Positions 17,038 to 28,196 of a DNA stretch of 64,000 nt are shown here, in pieces. The notes under the pieces are model-generated. The model ran no database searches. It had not been told where the DNA came from and saw only the letters and a list, made by a program, of their open reading frames with translations. The stretch's first letter is position 1. Each line of letters opens with the position of its first letter. The DNA is from Salvia splendens (lineage: Eukaryota > Streptophyta > Magnoliopsida > Lamiales > Lamiaceae), in the NCBI RefSeq assembly GCF_004379255.2, contig NC_056048.1:1364001-1428000 (forward strand). The letters are read 5' to 3'. The translations under genes were made by a program, and so were the position numbers.

Positions 17038-17316
17038 AACTTTAAATACATTAATAAAATAACAAAAAATGAACGAATCGAACTTTGTTTTTGAAATATA
17101 ATTAGGTATACATATCAAACTAGAATGCAACTTTAAATACATTAATAAAATAACAAAAAAATGAACGAATCGAACTTTGTTTTTGAAATATAATTAGGTA
17201 GGTATACATATCAAACTAGAATGCAACTTTAAATACATTAATAAAATAACAAAAAATGAACGAATCGAACTTTGTTTTTGAAATATAATTAGGTATACAT
17301 TTCAAACTAGAATGCT
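17038..17316. repeat. Three tandem copies of a 91-96-bp unit
   Basis: AACTTTAAATACATTAATAA starts at 17038, 17129 and 17225. Each copy runs through GAACGAATCGAACTTTG and ATAATTAGGTATACAT to CAAACTAGAATGC. Copies are nearly identical: copy 2 has one extra A in an A run and a duplicated GGTA. This is a recent local triplication in non-coding DNA. Confidence 0.9.
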
Positions 17317-19744
17317 TAACCAACACATAAAATAATAGACACATGAAAACATCCGAGTCATCAAGCATACTATTCATTTAATATTTGTGGTTGAAACCCT
17401 CTAATTGAGATAAGCTTCACTTCTGGCCTTATAGCTTCCACGTCTCCCTACTTATTTTCTGCTTAATATTTCTGATATTCATGAATCAACAAACTGATAT
17501 TCATTGAGGAACTGGTAACTAATACTAATACATTTGCAAACTGATTAATTTTATGCTCCAATTTTAAGAAAAGTTCTTAAATGAACATTTTCCTCAGCAT
17601 ACCTATACAAGTATACAACAATTACATTTTTATATATTATTATCAAAAAATATTTGTACATATTTGTGTGTTATCATTGAAATTAATGAACCTTTTGGGC
17701 ATGAAGAAGAAAAGATAGATTTTGTTGTATGTGGTCAACTTTACTTAAGAAGAAAAGTAAGATTTTATCGAAATCTTGAAAAGCACTCTTTATGGATTTT
17801 TCTGCAGACTATTAATTGGTGTGAGCCTTTCAATTGGGAAAAAAAATGAATTTGTATTCTTCCCTCTTTTTAAAATGTCCGACTTCTGAACTTTATAATG
17901 TTTCTGTACTTAAAATATTGAATTTAAAGCATACATAAATATTTTGTTGCATTTATATGGACACTATTTTTGTTTAATTCACTTTATAGCATTTTGTTTT
18001 GTATACATTTGTTTTAATTCTAATGAATACACCAAAACTATGGACCAATCCAGCCAGGAAAGTAGTTTATGATATTATTGGAAAGTGGAATATTGCGTTA
18101 TACTCTAATTTGAGAACACAAAATTAAGAAACAATTTATTCATATGATGCATCATTGTTTGTTAATTTAGTTGTCAAATTGGCTTCTTCATTTCGTAAAT
18201 AGGCAAACTATTGGCAATATGTTTAGGGTGCTTCAAACTTAGATAGGCCAATTAACTTTGACACAATGGCAAAACCTTTTAATTATATTGTCATGATTTT
18301 TGACAAATTAGTGTTCAATGTTTCATTACTTTAAAAAAAATATCATGATATATACTCAAATTTTGGCAACGAAAATTCACGTGGCATTGCGAGATCTCGT
18401 GCAAGAATATAAAGTGGCGGTGACGCATAAGATCTATCGACATATTAACTGGAAGAGAAAGTGTACGAATCTTACCAACTGAGTCGCACTTTGAGCCTTT
18501 GATTATCGTAATCCACGTCTTGAAAAGTTATTAAAGAATAAAAGTAACAGCTAGCTCAATTCATGAATCAGCACATACAAAAATCGACGTGTAAATATAT
18601 AATTCGACATTCACATTAAATTTTATGTAAATAAAATTTAAAATCCATCGAGTCAAAGAAGGTAAACGCCTGCTTCTATATTTAGTAAACAATTATGAAA
18701 CCTAAATAGAATATATAATCATAAATTATATATCTTGATTTAGGCATTCATAAGCCAAAGTGATGCCACCATGGTTTATTGAAAATAAAGTTTGTTATAG
18801 ACAGCAGAAAATAACTCATTTGAATATTTTAGAATTTACTATTTTGAGGCTAGTGAATTTTTATTCATAACATATATTCATGAAAGTTCGATAGCATCAA
18901 TCTTGAAATTAGAGTTATGATGAGAATCATGAGATCATGTTTTGCTATTTTCTCAAACTTACAACCTGGAATCAATTGTTTTTATCTTTAGAAAAAAAAA
19001 TCTCCACTGAATTAAATGAAAACTAAAGATATACTATTATTTAGCTAGAAACTATGTACATTGACAAAACTTCAAAATATTGTCAGAATTAAACCCTAAA
19101 TTGTGGTGAAGTCGTGTGATAATACAAAGATCTCTAATAGAATAGATTCAATGCATGAACCAAAGTTGCGCATATATTATATTTTGATTTACTTTGGTAC
19201 AAAAAAAATCTTAAATTATATATTCAAGGTTACATTTACTTTTGTACATATATTATATTTTGAATATGAATTAAAATTGATTTGTATGTAAAAGAATACC
19301 ATTGTTAATATGACTTGTATGTTAAAAAAAATTTGTTACCAAACCCTAAAATTTATTTATTTAATTAAAACTAAATTATATTTGGAATTTATTTTGTTTC
19401 CAAACCCTAAAATTTTTAACACTCGACAAGGTTAAATAATGGATGTTTTTTGTCTCCATTACAACAATGGACATGTACGTTGATGTAACTAGTATTAATG
19501 AGATCTAAATAGAGATCGAGCACAAAATTATTAAATTACAATAGTTTTGTAGTACTCCTAAGACCCACAATTCTGTGGAACATAAACCATTTTCTCGATG
19601 ATGGAGATAGATAATAAAGATTGTGGTAGTTGTATTCATCCACAACTAGACCCATATGTTGCCTTAAACCTATAGCACAATTATGTATAGCCATGTGAAA
19701 CAATAAATGGAGATATATGCTTGGAGACATATAGTATATGTAAT
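17317..19744. other. AT-rich intergenic DNA
   Basis: No gene is supportable. Short ORFs here have no recognisable domain. A tRNA-A-box-like string near 18476 was examined and not accepted. Confidence 0.4.
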
Positions 19745-19920
19745 GCACTCCATCGTTGTTTCACATCGATTGTGTGAGACAACAAATGCGTAGTTTATAG
19801 ACAAAATAAGTAATCTCTATGATAAACTAGTCTTTTGGGATGTGTCAGACAATAGTTGTGTGATGATTTATAGATATGATCAGTTGTCTCTCACCTGATA
19901 GACTAGTTTTTTAAGACAAG
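19745..19920 (+). mobile_element. Decayed relative of the TRIM long terminal repeat
   Basis: TTTCACATCGATTGTGTGAGACAAC, then a TATAGAC segment and AACTAGTCTTTTGGGATG, follow the same order as the TRIM LTR at 52498-52620 (CCCACATCGGTTGTGAGAACAAC, TATAGAC, CTAGTCTTTTGGGATG). A second, weaker copy (GATAGACTAGTTTTTTAAGAC) follows directly. Homology is inferred from shared blocks in order. Confidence 0.4.
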
Positions 19921-20671
19921 TTTTCGCATTTCGGTTGTTACAAAAACGATGATGTTTTGTGAAGGTTTAGAGTAAATTGTATCTATTGATCTTAACAATC
20001 ATATGGTTGAGATTGAATGTAATGTTAACATGCCCTTTTTCTTGCATAAGGACAAATATGTATCACACAAAAATCCTATTGAAAATGGACACATCGCAAT
20101 TTGATGGGGAATATGGCCATAACCGGTGTTGATTATAGGCCATCATGAAATTCATAAACATCACGTTTTTGTAGACTACGAATTTTTGTAAACACTGTCA
20201 TAAAAAAATCTGCCATGGGACAGATGGAAAACCATTATCGATCTTGTTAAGAACCATCCATAAACAATCTAACATGAACCTGTTCATGTCAGGTACTGGT
20301 TTGAGTTGGGGTTGGAATTGGGTCCGGATCAAGCCGGCCTTCGTGCATGGTGGGGCTCGACATGATGACCTAGAGTGAGTCCAGACAAACTAGATGGTAG
20401 GGCTACGTTGTAGTCTTTGACTCATTGGCCTCATGCACAACTTGTAAGTGTAATTGTCTAATTGTCTCTTGTCATTAATCAACAAGACAACAACGATGTG
20501 AGTGCCAACTTTCTCTTGTAAAATAGACATTCAATGTTATGTTGCTCATTTTAATATCATGGGTTAATATAAAAATCTTATTATTATGAACATGTGAAAC
20601 TAAACACTCTAATTCGAATTTGGATATGCGTTCATCTAGCAAAAATATAGGGAGAATTTTGTCCCTCAAAT
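19921..20671. other. Intergenic DNA
   Basis: Non-coding. The 20270-20430 part is richer in G+C than its surroundings and may be an old transposon piece, but nothing identifies it. Confidence 0.3.
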
Positions 20672-20678
20672 AATTTTT

Positions 20679-20716
<38 letters not shown>
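20672..20716. repeat. AT dinucleotide microsatellite
   Basis: Uninterrupted alternating A/T run. Confidence 0.9.
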
Positions 20717-20719
<3 letters not shown>

Positions 20720-20924
20720 TAGTATTAAAAAGTAGTTTTGGTATCAACTTAAACACAATTGTCTAATTTTTCTTCTTGTTGTAAATGTGAGAGAGGGATA
20801 AATCCAAATTAATCTTTCATCCTTAAAAAAAGCGTTGTAGAGATTAAGATATGTGAATTGTCAATTAATTCTTGAAATAAAACATGAAATTGGAATTGAT
20901 ACATCGATACTAAATTATTAATTA

Positions 20925-21015
20925 TTTGAATTGATTGATGATCGGATAATATATATGTCTATGGAGATTGAATTGATTGATGATCGGATAAATATATATA
21001 TCTATGGAGATTGAA
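20925..21015. repeat. Two-copy tandem repeat, about 48-bp unit
   Basis: GAATTGATTGATGATCGGATAA followed by ATATAT.TCTATGGAGATTGAA occurs twice in a row, with one or two base differences. Confidence 0.8.
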
Positions 21016-21640
21016 GTGGCATAAGAGCATAAATTATTGGTTTCATTACTTGTACAAATATATTTTCTTAAAATATAACACTTTTTGTCTTAACCTTTAA
21101 CCCTAAAATAATAACGAAAATGATGTATGGTTCAATAAATTAGCGGATTCACATTAATTTTCTTGACTTTTCTCTAATTTTAATTAATAAACCAAAATTT
21201 ATTCATTCCTGATTACCTAAATTGGGACCCCAACCTCACCCAAATCTAAACAACTAAAAATCATCTAGGATTGCGGCTATTTTATTTTATTCCATTTTTT
21301 AGTTAAAAAAGTTACGGTCGATTATTATTTTTTAAACAGTTTCTTTTTTAATTGATGAATTCGTGTCATTGTTTCACAAAAGGATGCTAATATTTTTAAG
21401 AAGATATAAATAAATTAAGAGTTGATCGACTATAGAATAACGAGATGCGAGAAATGAAAAAACGGAATGGAAGGAAGTATAACAAATAAAACTATTTAAT
21501 TTAATATACTACGACGATGTTTATGTTTACTATGTGATGTCGTTTTGATTGAAGTTCGATAATGCTACTACCTACTTTAGTTATCAAGGTATGTCAACAT
21601 CGAAATCTTGATTAATCGTAAAATAAAAATAAATCAATGT

Positions 21641-21762
21641 ATAATTTGATAACAGTAGAATTAGGATTAGGAAGACAACTCATGATTAAATTTATGGATG
21701 AATAATTTGATAACAATAGAATTAGGATTAGGAAGACAACTCATGATTAAATTTATGGATGA
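21641..21762. repeat. Two-copy tandem repeat, 61-bp unit
   Basis: ATAATTTGATAACA.TAGAAT begins at 21641 and 21702. Both copies contain TTAGGATTAGGAAGACAACT and end in TTTATGGATGA.TAAT. One mismatch was noticed, so the duplication is young. Confidence 0.85.
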
Positions 21763-22816
21763 CTAATATTATCGTATCACTAATGTCGTTAAATTTGGCT
21801 AATCCGAGATTAATGTATTGTATTATTTGGAATCTTGGATTTTCAAATGGTCCATTCCGAGAGTAAAACCCCACTCCAAACCGGCAGATCGTCTGCCTCC
21901 ACATAAAACATGATGATTTTGACTTGGTGAAATTTGACATATTTTCAATAATTAAAATCTAAAATTAAATCAACATTCTTTCAATATTTTTGACTAAAAA
22001 GAAAACAAGTACTACTTTTAAAATTATTGTTTCTATTCATAACAATAACAAATTTTATTTATAATAGTAACAATAAATTTTGTTCTTAATTATACACTAA
22101 TAATTATTTTTATTCATTATATTTTTTATTTGATAAATATGTGATTTAATTGTGTTTTATTTGTTGTTATAAAATAAAAGAAAATTGAATGCATGTCGGT
22201 ATGTCCCAACACCAAATTGACCACTATTAATTGCATACTTCTACACTTTAGCATAAACAAATCAGATATTCCCTAACATTTATTACATCAATCTTCCAAT
22301 TAAATGGCTTGTTTCACTTACACCCACACACCAAACTAACAAAATTATACTACCACTACTACTTTTGCATCTAAGTAAAGTTATATTATTGTATTTAACC
22401 GTCCATAAGAAACTATAGCTCAATTGACTAGCAATCAATCATTATGAAAAAGTATAGTAATGCTATGACTAATCCACTATTCAAGTTGGACCCGAATTTT
22501 CTATAATCCAACTAATAAGATCAAAACTGAACATCACATAAATAAATGAAGAACCATTATTAACCTCTTTTAAAAAAGTGCAAGATGATCTGAAAAGATT
22601 CTAGAAATTGGAGCAAGCAATACTACTCTTCCCAAATGAGACGTAGTATTGCTTGATTCATCTCCCCTTCTTTGCTCTACACTCTTGTTTGCAAGGGCGC
22701 AGATATAATTATCGATAGAAGCTGAGATTTCTAAATTTTATTTGGATGTATATTTTTGATAATTTAGATAATTTGTAGAGGCTTTTACATTATAACTAAA
22801 TTTTAAAAAAATAATA
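21763..22816. other. AT-rich intergenic DNA
   Basis: Nothing recognisable as a gene or an intact element. Confidence 0.35.
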
Positions 22817-22823
22817 GAAAAAG

Positions 22824-22866
<43 letters not shown>

Positions 22867-23140
22867 AGAGCGTTATTCTCCTATTCATCCCTTAGATCCT
22901 TTATTCTTCTTAATATGGGCCGTTAGATCTCATTCATCAACGGTCCAGATGATCTGCATTATTACACTATAATGGTGCATTATTAGTCGGTGTGCATTAT
23001 TCAACTGAAAATCTGCATTATTAAATGACACGTGGCACCAATCTAACCGTCGGATGACAAAATCGTGGGGCTGAGATTAAAAAGAATAAAAAACAAAAGA
23101 TACAAAAAGGAAATGAATACATCCATATATATATATATTT
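22817..23140. mobile_element. Possible non-autonomous element inside a TA repeat
   Basis: A long TA run at 22817-22864 is followed by about 260 bp of moderate GC content (GGAGAGCGTTATTCTCC, GGCCGTTAGATC, ACACGTGGCACCAATCTAACC). The segment ends at a second TATATATATATA run near 23127. A non-AT segment framed by TA runs looks like an insertion with a TA-rich target duplication, but clear terminal inverted repeats are not visible. Confidence 0.35.
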
Positions 23141-23763
23141 CATTGAGGGCTTAAGTCCCTCCCCCTTCACTTTGTGTCCGCCCAATCCCATGCTTGTTTG
23201 TCGTTGTAGCTTGCTCCCGTTTTCAGCGATTGCAGTGCTTTTTGTTGTCTGTTTTCCCTGTGTTTTCTTTTGTTTTAGGCAAATTTTATTGTGTAGGTAG
23301 TCTTGGTTGTAGTTTTTTTAATTGTCGTGTGTTGTATTTTGGTGTCTTTGGGTTGTAATTTGTTTGTCTCAATTTTGCTAGTTGAACTAAGTCTCATTAA
23401 CATTACCATATGCAATTTCATTGCTCATTGTATTGAAGGATAAAAACAGAGGAGTAACATAGAAAAAACAGAGGATTCATATATACTCACATTCATAAAA
23501 ATTGAAGTATACAAAGTATTTGATTTTATTCCTAAGTTAAATATGTGTATCAAATCCCACACACTATGCGTGAAAGAATGAAGAGAAGAAACCGCTGAGC
23601 TTCCATTTTCTATCTACACCAAAGCTACAAACAGTTTCCTCCTAAAACCCCCTCACACTAAAATTTTGAAAAATAAAAGGCGCCAAAATCAGCCGGCGGC
23701 GAAACTCCGGGGATGTATCCCTAACAATCCCTCAGGCGTCTCTCCTCCGCCGCCGATCTCCGA
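23141..23763. other. CCD4 3' region
   Basis: Downstream of CCD4 on the minus strand. It presumably includes the 3' UTR nearest 23600-23763. No other gene seen. Confidence 0.4.
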
Positions 23764-25482
23764 TCACGCCTGTCCGGTGAGCTCCTCCGCCCCGACGAAC
23801 GTGCCGTGGAATCCGTACGGAACTCTCGAGGGGAGCTGCACCGTAGCTTCGAGCTCCATCGTCGCGGCGTTGACGATTTGCAGCTCCGATTTCCACGCCG
23901 CCTCGTCGTGCGCGAAGGCGAGGATGTATCCGTCGTCCTCCGCCGCGGTCGGATCTCTTGGTAGGAAGAGCGGTTCGCCGCCGTATTTGTTCTCGCCGTA
24001 GAGGAATTTTTTGGTTTCTCCGGTGACGAGGTCGACCTTCGCGAAGCCGGAGACCTTCGGCCACGGCTCCGCGATGGCGAGGTATGCGTAGTTCGTTTTC
24101 CGGCCGAGTTTACAGCGGTTGACCATTCCGGCCTCCAGATTGACCTGATCGTCGCCGGAGAGGATCGGGCGGCGTGTCGATTTTCCGGTTTTTAAATTGA
24201 GGCGGATCTCGGAGAGGACGCTCTTCAATCCTTCGTCGCATTCGTTGAAGATCGAATCCGGCGGAGTCATACACGATCCGATCACGACGATCTCCTCCGT
24301 CTCCGCCTCCTCCCACGCGTTCCAGAGATGGAAGCAGAAGCAATCAGGCACCTCTATCCACTTCATTCTAGAAGCTTCCTCAGCATACTTGCTCAACACG
24401 CCGAATCTCGCCGTTTTGCTTTTGTCGTACACCACCGGAGATCCGCCGCGGAACATCTCCGATAGCTTGAACACCACCTGCTGATCTGGAATCACCACGA
24501 AATTCTCGGTGATCGCGAAATCGTGCATCATCGTTGGATCGGAAACCGGAATTTCAACATCCTTCGATTTTTCGCCATTTTTGGAAAATCTGAAGTATTT
24601 GAGGTAAGGCTTTTTGATTACGTCGTAGCTGAGGGCGAAGAGCTCGCCGGATACCGGATCGATTTTCGGATGAGCGATCATCGTCGATTCCGATTCCAAT
24701 TGTCCGTTAAAATCGTAACGCTCGACGGTTTCCAGATCGCCATTTCCGGTGATTCTAACGTGGTAAGGGAGATCGTCCTCCGACATCGCGAGGAGGCGGC
24801 TGTTGAAGTAGACGACGCCGGCGTTGGCGGTGCCGCATCCGCGGCGGTGATCGACGAGGTCGAACAAGCCGCGCGCGTAGAATAGGAGCAGCCTCGCCAC
24901 GCCGGAGTGGCCGTGGAGCTCGCCGATCGCCTTCGGGAAAATCGACCTTCCGAGGGCGCGCTCTTGTGTAAGCCTCTCTGTTTCGGTGAACCGGCACGCG
25001 TAGCTGACGTGCCCTCCCTCGCCGAATTCGACTGCGTGGATCATCCCGTCGCCGTCGAAGAAGTGGTGGCCGGCCTCCGGCGCGAAGAGCGGATTCGCGC
25101 CGTTGCGGACGTAGACGCCTTTAATAGACTCCGGTATTTTTCCGGTGACCGGGAGGCGGTGGCGCACCGGCTGCTCCGGCACCGGAGCAAAATTTCCGGC
25201 GATTTGGACGCCGGGGTCGGCCGTTTTCGGGAGCGGCTGCTGGAGCTCGTGGTGCTTCAACGCTTTCTCCACCGCGTCGAGTGCCTCCGCCGCGGCCTTC
25301 TGGATTAAATTCCATTCCGGTTTTGATTGGGAATCGGTTTTCTTTACAATCTGCGGCGGCGCAGTGGCGGAGTGGTGGGGGAAGCGGAGGGTGGGGGTTT
25401 GGAGGGAGCATTTGGTGGTGTTGGGATTGTTGTGATGATTTGTTCTAATCCAAGAATTTGCGCATGGAGCTGAGGCAGCCAT
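23764..25482 (-). CDS. CCD4: Carotenoid cleavage dioxygenase 4, chloroplastic
   Basis: A single open frame of 572 aa without introns. The family are Fe(II) dioxygenases with a seven-bladed propeller that cleave carotenoids in plastids. CCD4 cuts at 9,10/9',10' and limits carotenoid content in petals and other tissues. The four iron-binding histidines are in place: H271 (MIAHPKIDP), H320 (TMMHDFAIT), H385 (CFHLWNAW) and H559 (YGFHGTFVG). The first about 50 residues are Ser/Thr/Pro/His-rich and basic, as expected for a plastid transit peptide. [18 protein letters not shown] and [10 protein letters not shown] mark the conserved start of the fold. Length fits CCD4 (about 570-610 aa). The coding sequence is clearly richer in G+C than its neighbours. 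The Met at 25482 is the natural start: it opens the transit peptide, and the TATA box lies about 130 bp upstream. Confidence 0.95.
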   Translation of the reverse strand: MAASAPCANSWIRTNHHNNPNTTKCSLQTPTLRFPHHSATAPPQIVKKTDSQSKPEWNLIQKAAAEALDAVEKALKHHELQQPLPKTADPGVQIAGNFAPVPEQPVRHRLPVTGKIPESIKGVYVRNGANPLFAPEAGHHFFDGDGMIHAVEFGEGGHVSYACRFTETERLTQERALGRSIFPKAIGELHGHSGVARLLLFYARGLFDLVDHRRGCGTANAGVVYFNSRLLAMSEDDLPYHVRITGNGDLETVERYDFNGQLESESTMIAHPKIDPVSGELFALSYDVIKKPYLKYFRFSKNGEKSKDVEIPVSDPTMMHDFAITENFVVIPDQQVVFKLSEMFRGGSPVVYDKSKTARFGVLSKYAEEASRMKWIEVPDCFCFHLWNAWEEAETEEIVVIGSCMTPPDSIFNECDEGLKSVLSEIRLNLKTGKSTRRPILSGDDQVNLEAGMVNRCKLGRKTNYAYLAIAEPWPKVSGFAKVDLVTGETKKFLYGENKYGGEPLFLPRDPTAAEDDGYILAFAHDEAAWKSELQIVNAATMELEATVQLPSRVPYGFHGTFVGAEELTGQA

Positions 25483-25610
25483 GGATATCTATTTTGATGA
25501 GTTTTTGTGTGTGAGAGTAGTGTGTGTTGCTGTTGAGTTTGGGAGGGAGTGTGGAGGAGAGAGAATAGGGAGATTGTGGTTTGATGAGAGAGAGAGGGGA
25601 GGGGGGAAGG

Positions 25611-25618
25611 TATATATA
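25611..25618 (-). promoter_or_regulatory. TATA box of CCD4
   Basis: TATATATA lies 129 bp upstream of the CCD4 ATG, reading toward it on the minus strand. Confidence 0.6.
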
Positions 25619-25644
25619 GATGGTGAAATGTGGGGAGGAAGGTC

Positions 25645-25650
25645 CACGTG
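25645..25650 (-). promoter_or_regulatory. G-box CACGTG upstream of CCD4
   Basis: A palindromic CACGTG sits about 27 bp upstream of the TATA box. bHLH (PIF) and bZIP (ABF/HY5) factors bind such sites, which would fit light or ABA control of a carotenoid gene. Function here is inferred. Confidence 0.5.
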
Positions 25651-25899
25651 TTGGATACAAAGGGAAAGAGATGCATGATAATAAGGTGAGGGTGGTGACT
25701 GGTGAGAGTGGGAGCAAGGTCATGCTATGTCTTCTTCAAACTTCCACACCGCCATGTTTTCATTTTGCTTCACTATAAAGGAATTGTATGAGGAATAATT
25801 TTGTACCATTTCATCCTCCTTAAACAAGAAAAGTGATAGTACTACTAGTACTTGTGAAATTATTAAAATGATATGGATATATAATATATATAGAGGCAA

Positions 25900-26111
25900 A
25901 AGAGTTGGACTATTTATAAATGTTAAGTAGGTTCCACGTTTTATGTTAGGTAGGTTCTACATTCCACAAACTCACTTCACTAACATTTTATTATAAAATT
26001 AATATAAAAAGTGGGTTTCACATTTTACTAACTTTTTCACCTCATTATTCTTTACATTTTATAAAATCGATGCCCACAATAAGAGTGACTCGTATTGTGG
26101 GACGGAGGGAA
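25900..26111. mobile_element. Degenerate MITE, right end only clear
   Basis: ATTGTGGGACGGAGGGAATA at 26094-26113 is the right end of the CTCCCTCCGTCCC family. Upstream text (CTCACTTCACTAAC, TTTATTATAAAATTAATA) matches the interior of the 51891 and 57289 copies. The left end is not recognisable. Confidence 0.5.
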
Positions 26112-26113
26112 TA

Positions 26114-27986
26114 CTACTATATAAGCGGGCTAAATTTTGTGGATGGGCTAAAAAAGAATGGGTGTCGTGTGACTATTTATTATGGATGAGGGAGTATTTT
26201 TAACAAATGATAAATTACAGAAAAATCATGAAAATTGATCAGTTTATTTATGTATATGATAGTTGTGAAATCATACATAACAAAGTCGTTTCCTTGAAAA
26301 GTATAAATAGTCCCAAGATTAGGGTATTTTCTGGTGTCGCCGGAGAATTTCGAACTGCTGGCCTCGGGGTGTTTCTAATGACGGGCGCTCAAACCAATTT
26401 TACCAAGACAATGATATATATATGGAAGATAAATAAACAAAATATCATAATTATCTAATATATATAAAAAAAATTTATCCATATAATTTCAAAATAAATG
26501 AGTTATTATCAAGTGGCTCTATCCCTACCTCAACCAACTATGAAAAAAAATAAAAAAAAAATCACTGTAATATGTAAATCGCACAAGAAAGTTAACCACC
26601 TACTACAACTATAGATAAATTGCTTGCAAAATCTGGAAGTAAGAGTAAAATCTATTTTTAATTAGTGGTCTAATGAAATATTCATGTGCTTGACGTGTTG
26701 ACGTATATATAGTATTAATATTTTAGTATGTAACATGCACGATTTGGTTATGCAGTGCATGATCCACGATAATTTTGTGGCAAAAAATTAAGCAGTGATA
26801 GCGACATATAATTAGTTATGTGATTTAATTGGAAAGCAAAGACTATGTTAGTTAGCTCTAGTTATCAATTAGACCAATAGCTTTCTTATGTTCATGCTTT
26901 ATTCTTTTATTTATTTTAAAATAAAAGCAGTTGCATTTACTAGAAGATTCAATGTGTTCTGTTCGAGGGGCGTCAAATAATCACAATAATTTGAAGCTTC
27001 ACAGTCCGAGTAGTTTGAAGTATGAACGAAGCAACTACTGAAGTCTTGAAAATACGAAAAAATATCCGTAATTGGAGCAATCAAACTGAACAAGATCAAA
27101 AACTAATTTGGATTTCTTGATGTAACCAAATTAGTTTTTGTTATAAAATGATTTTGGATCCGGTTTTAAACATGCATCAATCTTTGGATTTTCTCGGATA
27201 TTTCTGATTATTAAGTTCTTTCGGATTTACTTATAAAACCTTTGGATTTTCAAAATTAGATTTTTTTTTCATTTAAATTTATCTTCTTGCAAAATTTGAA
27301 TTTTAGCATGAATCAAATTTGAAATCCAAAACACTCACTCAACCATTGACCCCAAACCAATACTAGTTCCCTTGAGCTAAAGTAACTTGATGCCAAAAAA
27401 TCAAGGCCATAAATTGACAATGAATTCCACATTACTAGTCAATTAAAATTATTAAATAATGTTTATATATAGTAAAGCTATATGAAAAGGATTTTTGGCA
27501 ATGGGAGGAGGTTAGGTAGGTCCGAGTTGTGAGTGGTGAAAACGCCGCGTTGAATCCTCTAAAACTGGAGGGGAATAGTACACGTGGCACTAAACCGAAA
27601 TCTATGTCGCATCAACACTCTGTGCTTTCCCCCACCCAACCGCCACTCACTGTTTGCCTTTTATACGATGACCGGTTCAACACAGAATGGCACGAGTTTC
27701 GATGTTAACGTGCAATTGGTAAAGGACGAGATATGACGAAAAAGTGGGCAAAATATGATCGAAAAAGAGGAACGTTTGAGAAAAAGTTCGATAGAGAATG
27801 AGACTGAATTTAGTGACTGGACTAAAATGAAAAAATAAAATTATTTTAGTCATTTTTATATAGGGTTGTATTAAAATAACAATCATATTTAAAACAACAA
27901 TATACCACCAATGAGGGCCCTTATATTTATGAGCAGATTCAATCTGGCGGGCTTGCTTAATTATGTATCGCATATTGCTTGATTAT
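26114..27986. other. AT-rich intergenic DNA
   Basis: No supportable gene. Confidence 0.35.
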
Positions 27987-28196
27987 CTCTAATTTCGTAT
28001 CGCAGTTGCTTGGAATCATATGTCGAGTTGCTTGCCTATGTATATCAGATTGTTTGCCTAGATTGTCATTTTAATTATGGCGTCACCATAGTGCTCTGAT
28101 TTCGTATCGCAGATTGCTTGGAACCATATGTCGAGTTGCTAGCATATATATCGCAGATTATATTATCAAGTTGTCACTTTAAGACTGGTGTCACTC
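27987..28196. repeat. Diverged two-copy tandem repeat, about 107-bp unit
   Basis: CTCTAATTTCGTATCGCAG starts near 27987 and CTCTGATTTCGTATCGCAG near 28094. Both continue TTGCTTGGAA.CATATGTCGAGTTGCT and end in a GTCA..TTAA block before GGYGTCAC. The copies have diverged by several bases and small indels. A further fragment (TATCGCATATTGCTTGATTATC) precedes copy 1. Confidence 0.75.

Noticed and set aside
18460..18500. tRNA-like A-box string on the minus strand (GCGACTCAGTTGGTAAGA)
   Set aside because: No B box (GGTTCGAATC) at the right distance and no cloverleaf. At best an old SINE piece.
22817..23140. Helitron or MULE assignment for the TA-framed segment
   Set aside because: Neither a CTRR 3' hairpin end nor 9-bp duplications with long inverted ends can be seen, so the class is left open.
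23732..25435. Several long plus- and minus-strand ORFs overlapping CCD4
   Set aside because: They are shadows of a GC-rich coding exon in other frames, rich in Arg/Ala/Pro and without domains.
26320..26400. Patch with GAATTTCGAACTGCTGGCC resembling a pol III B box
   Set aside because: No matching A box upstream and no defined ends.
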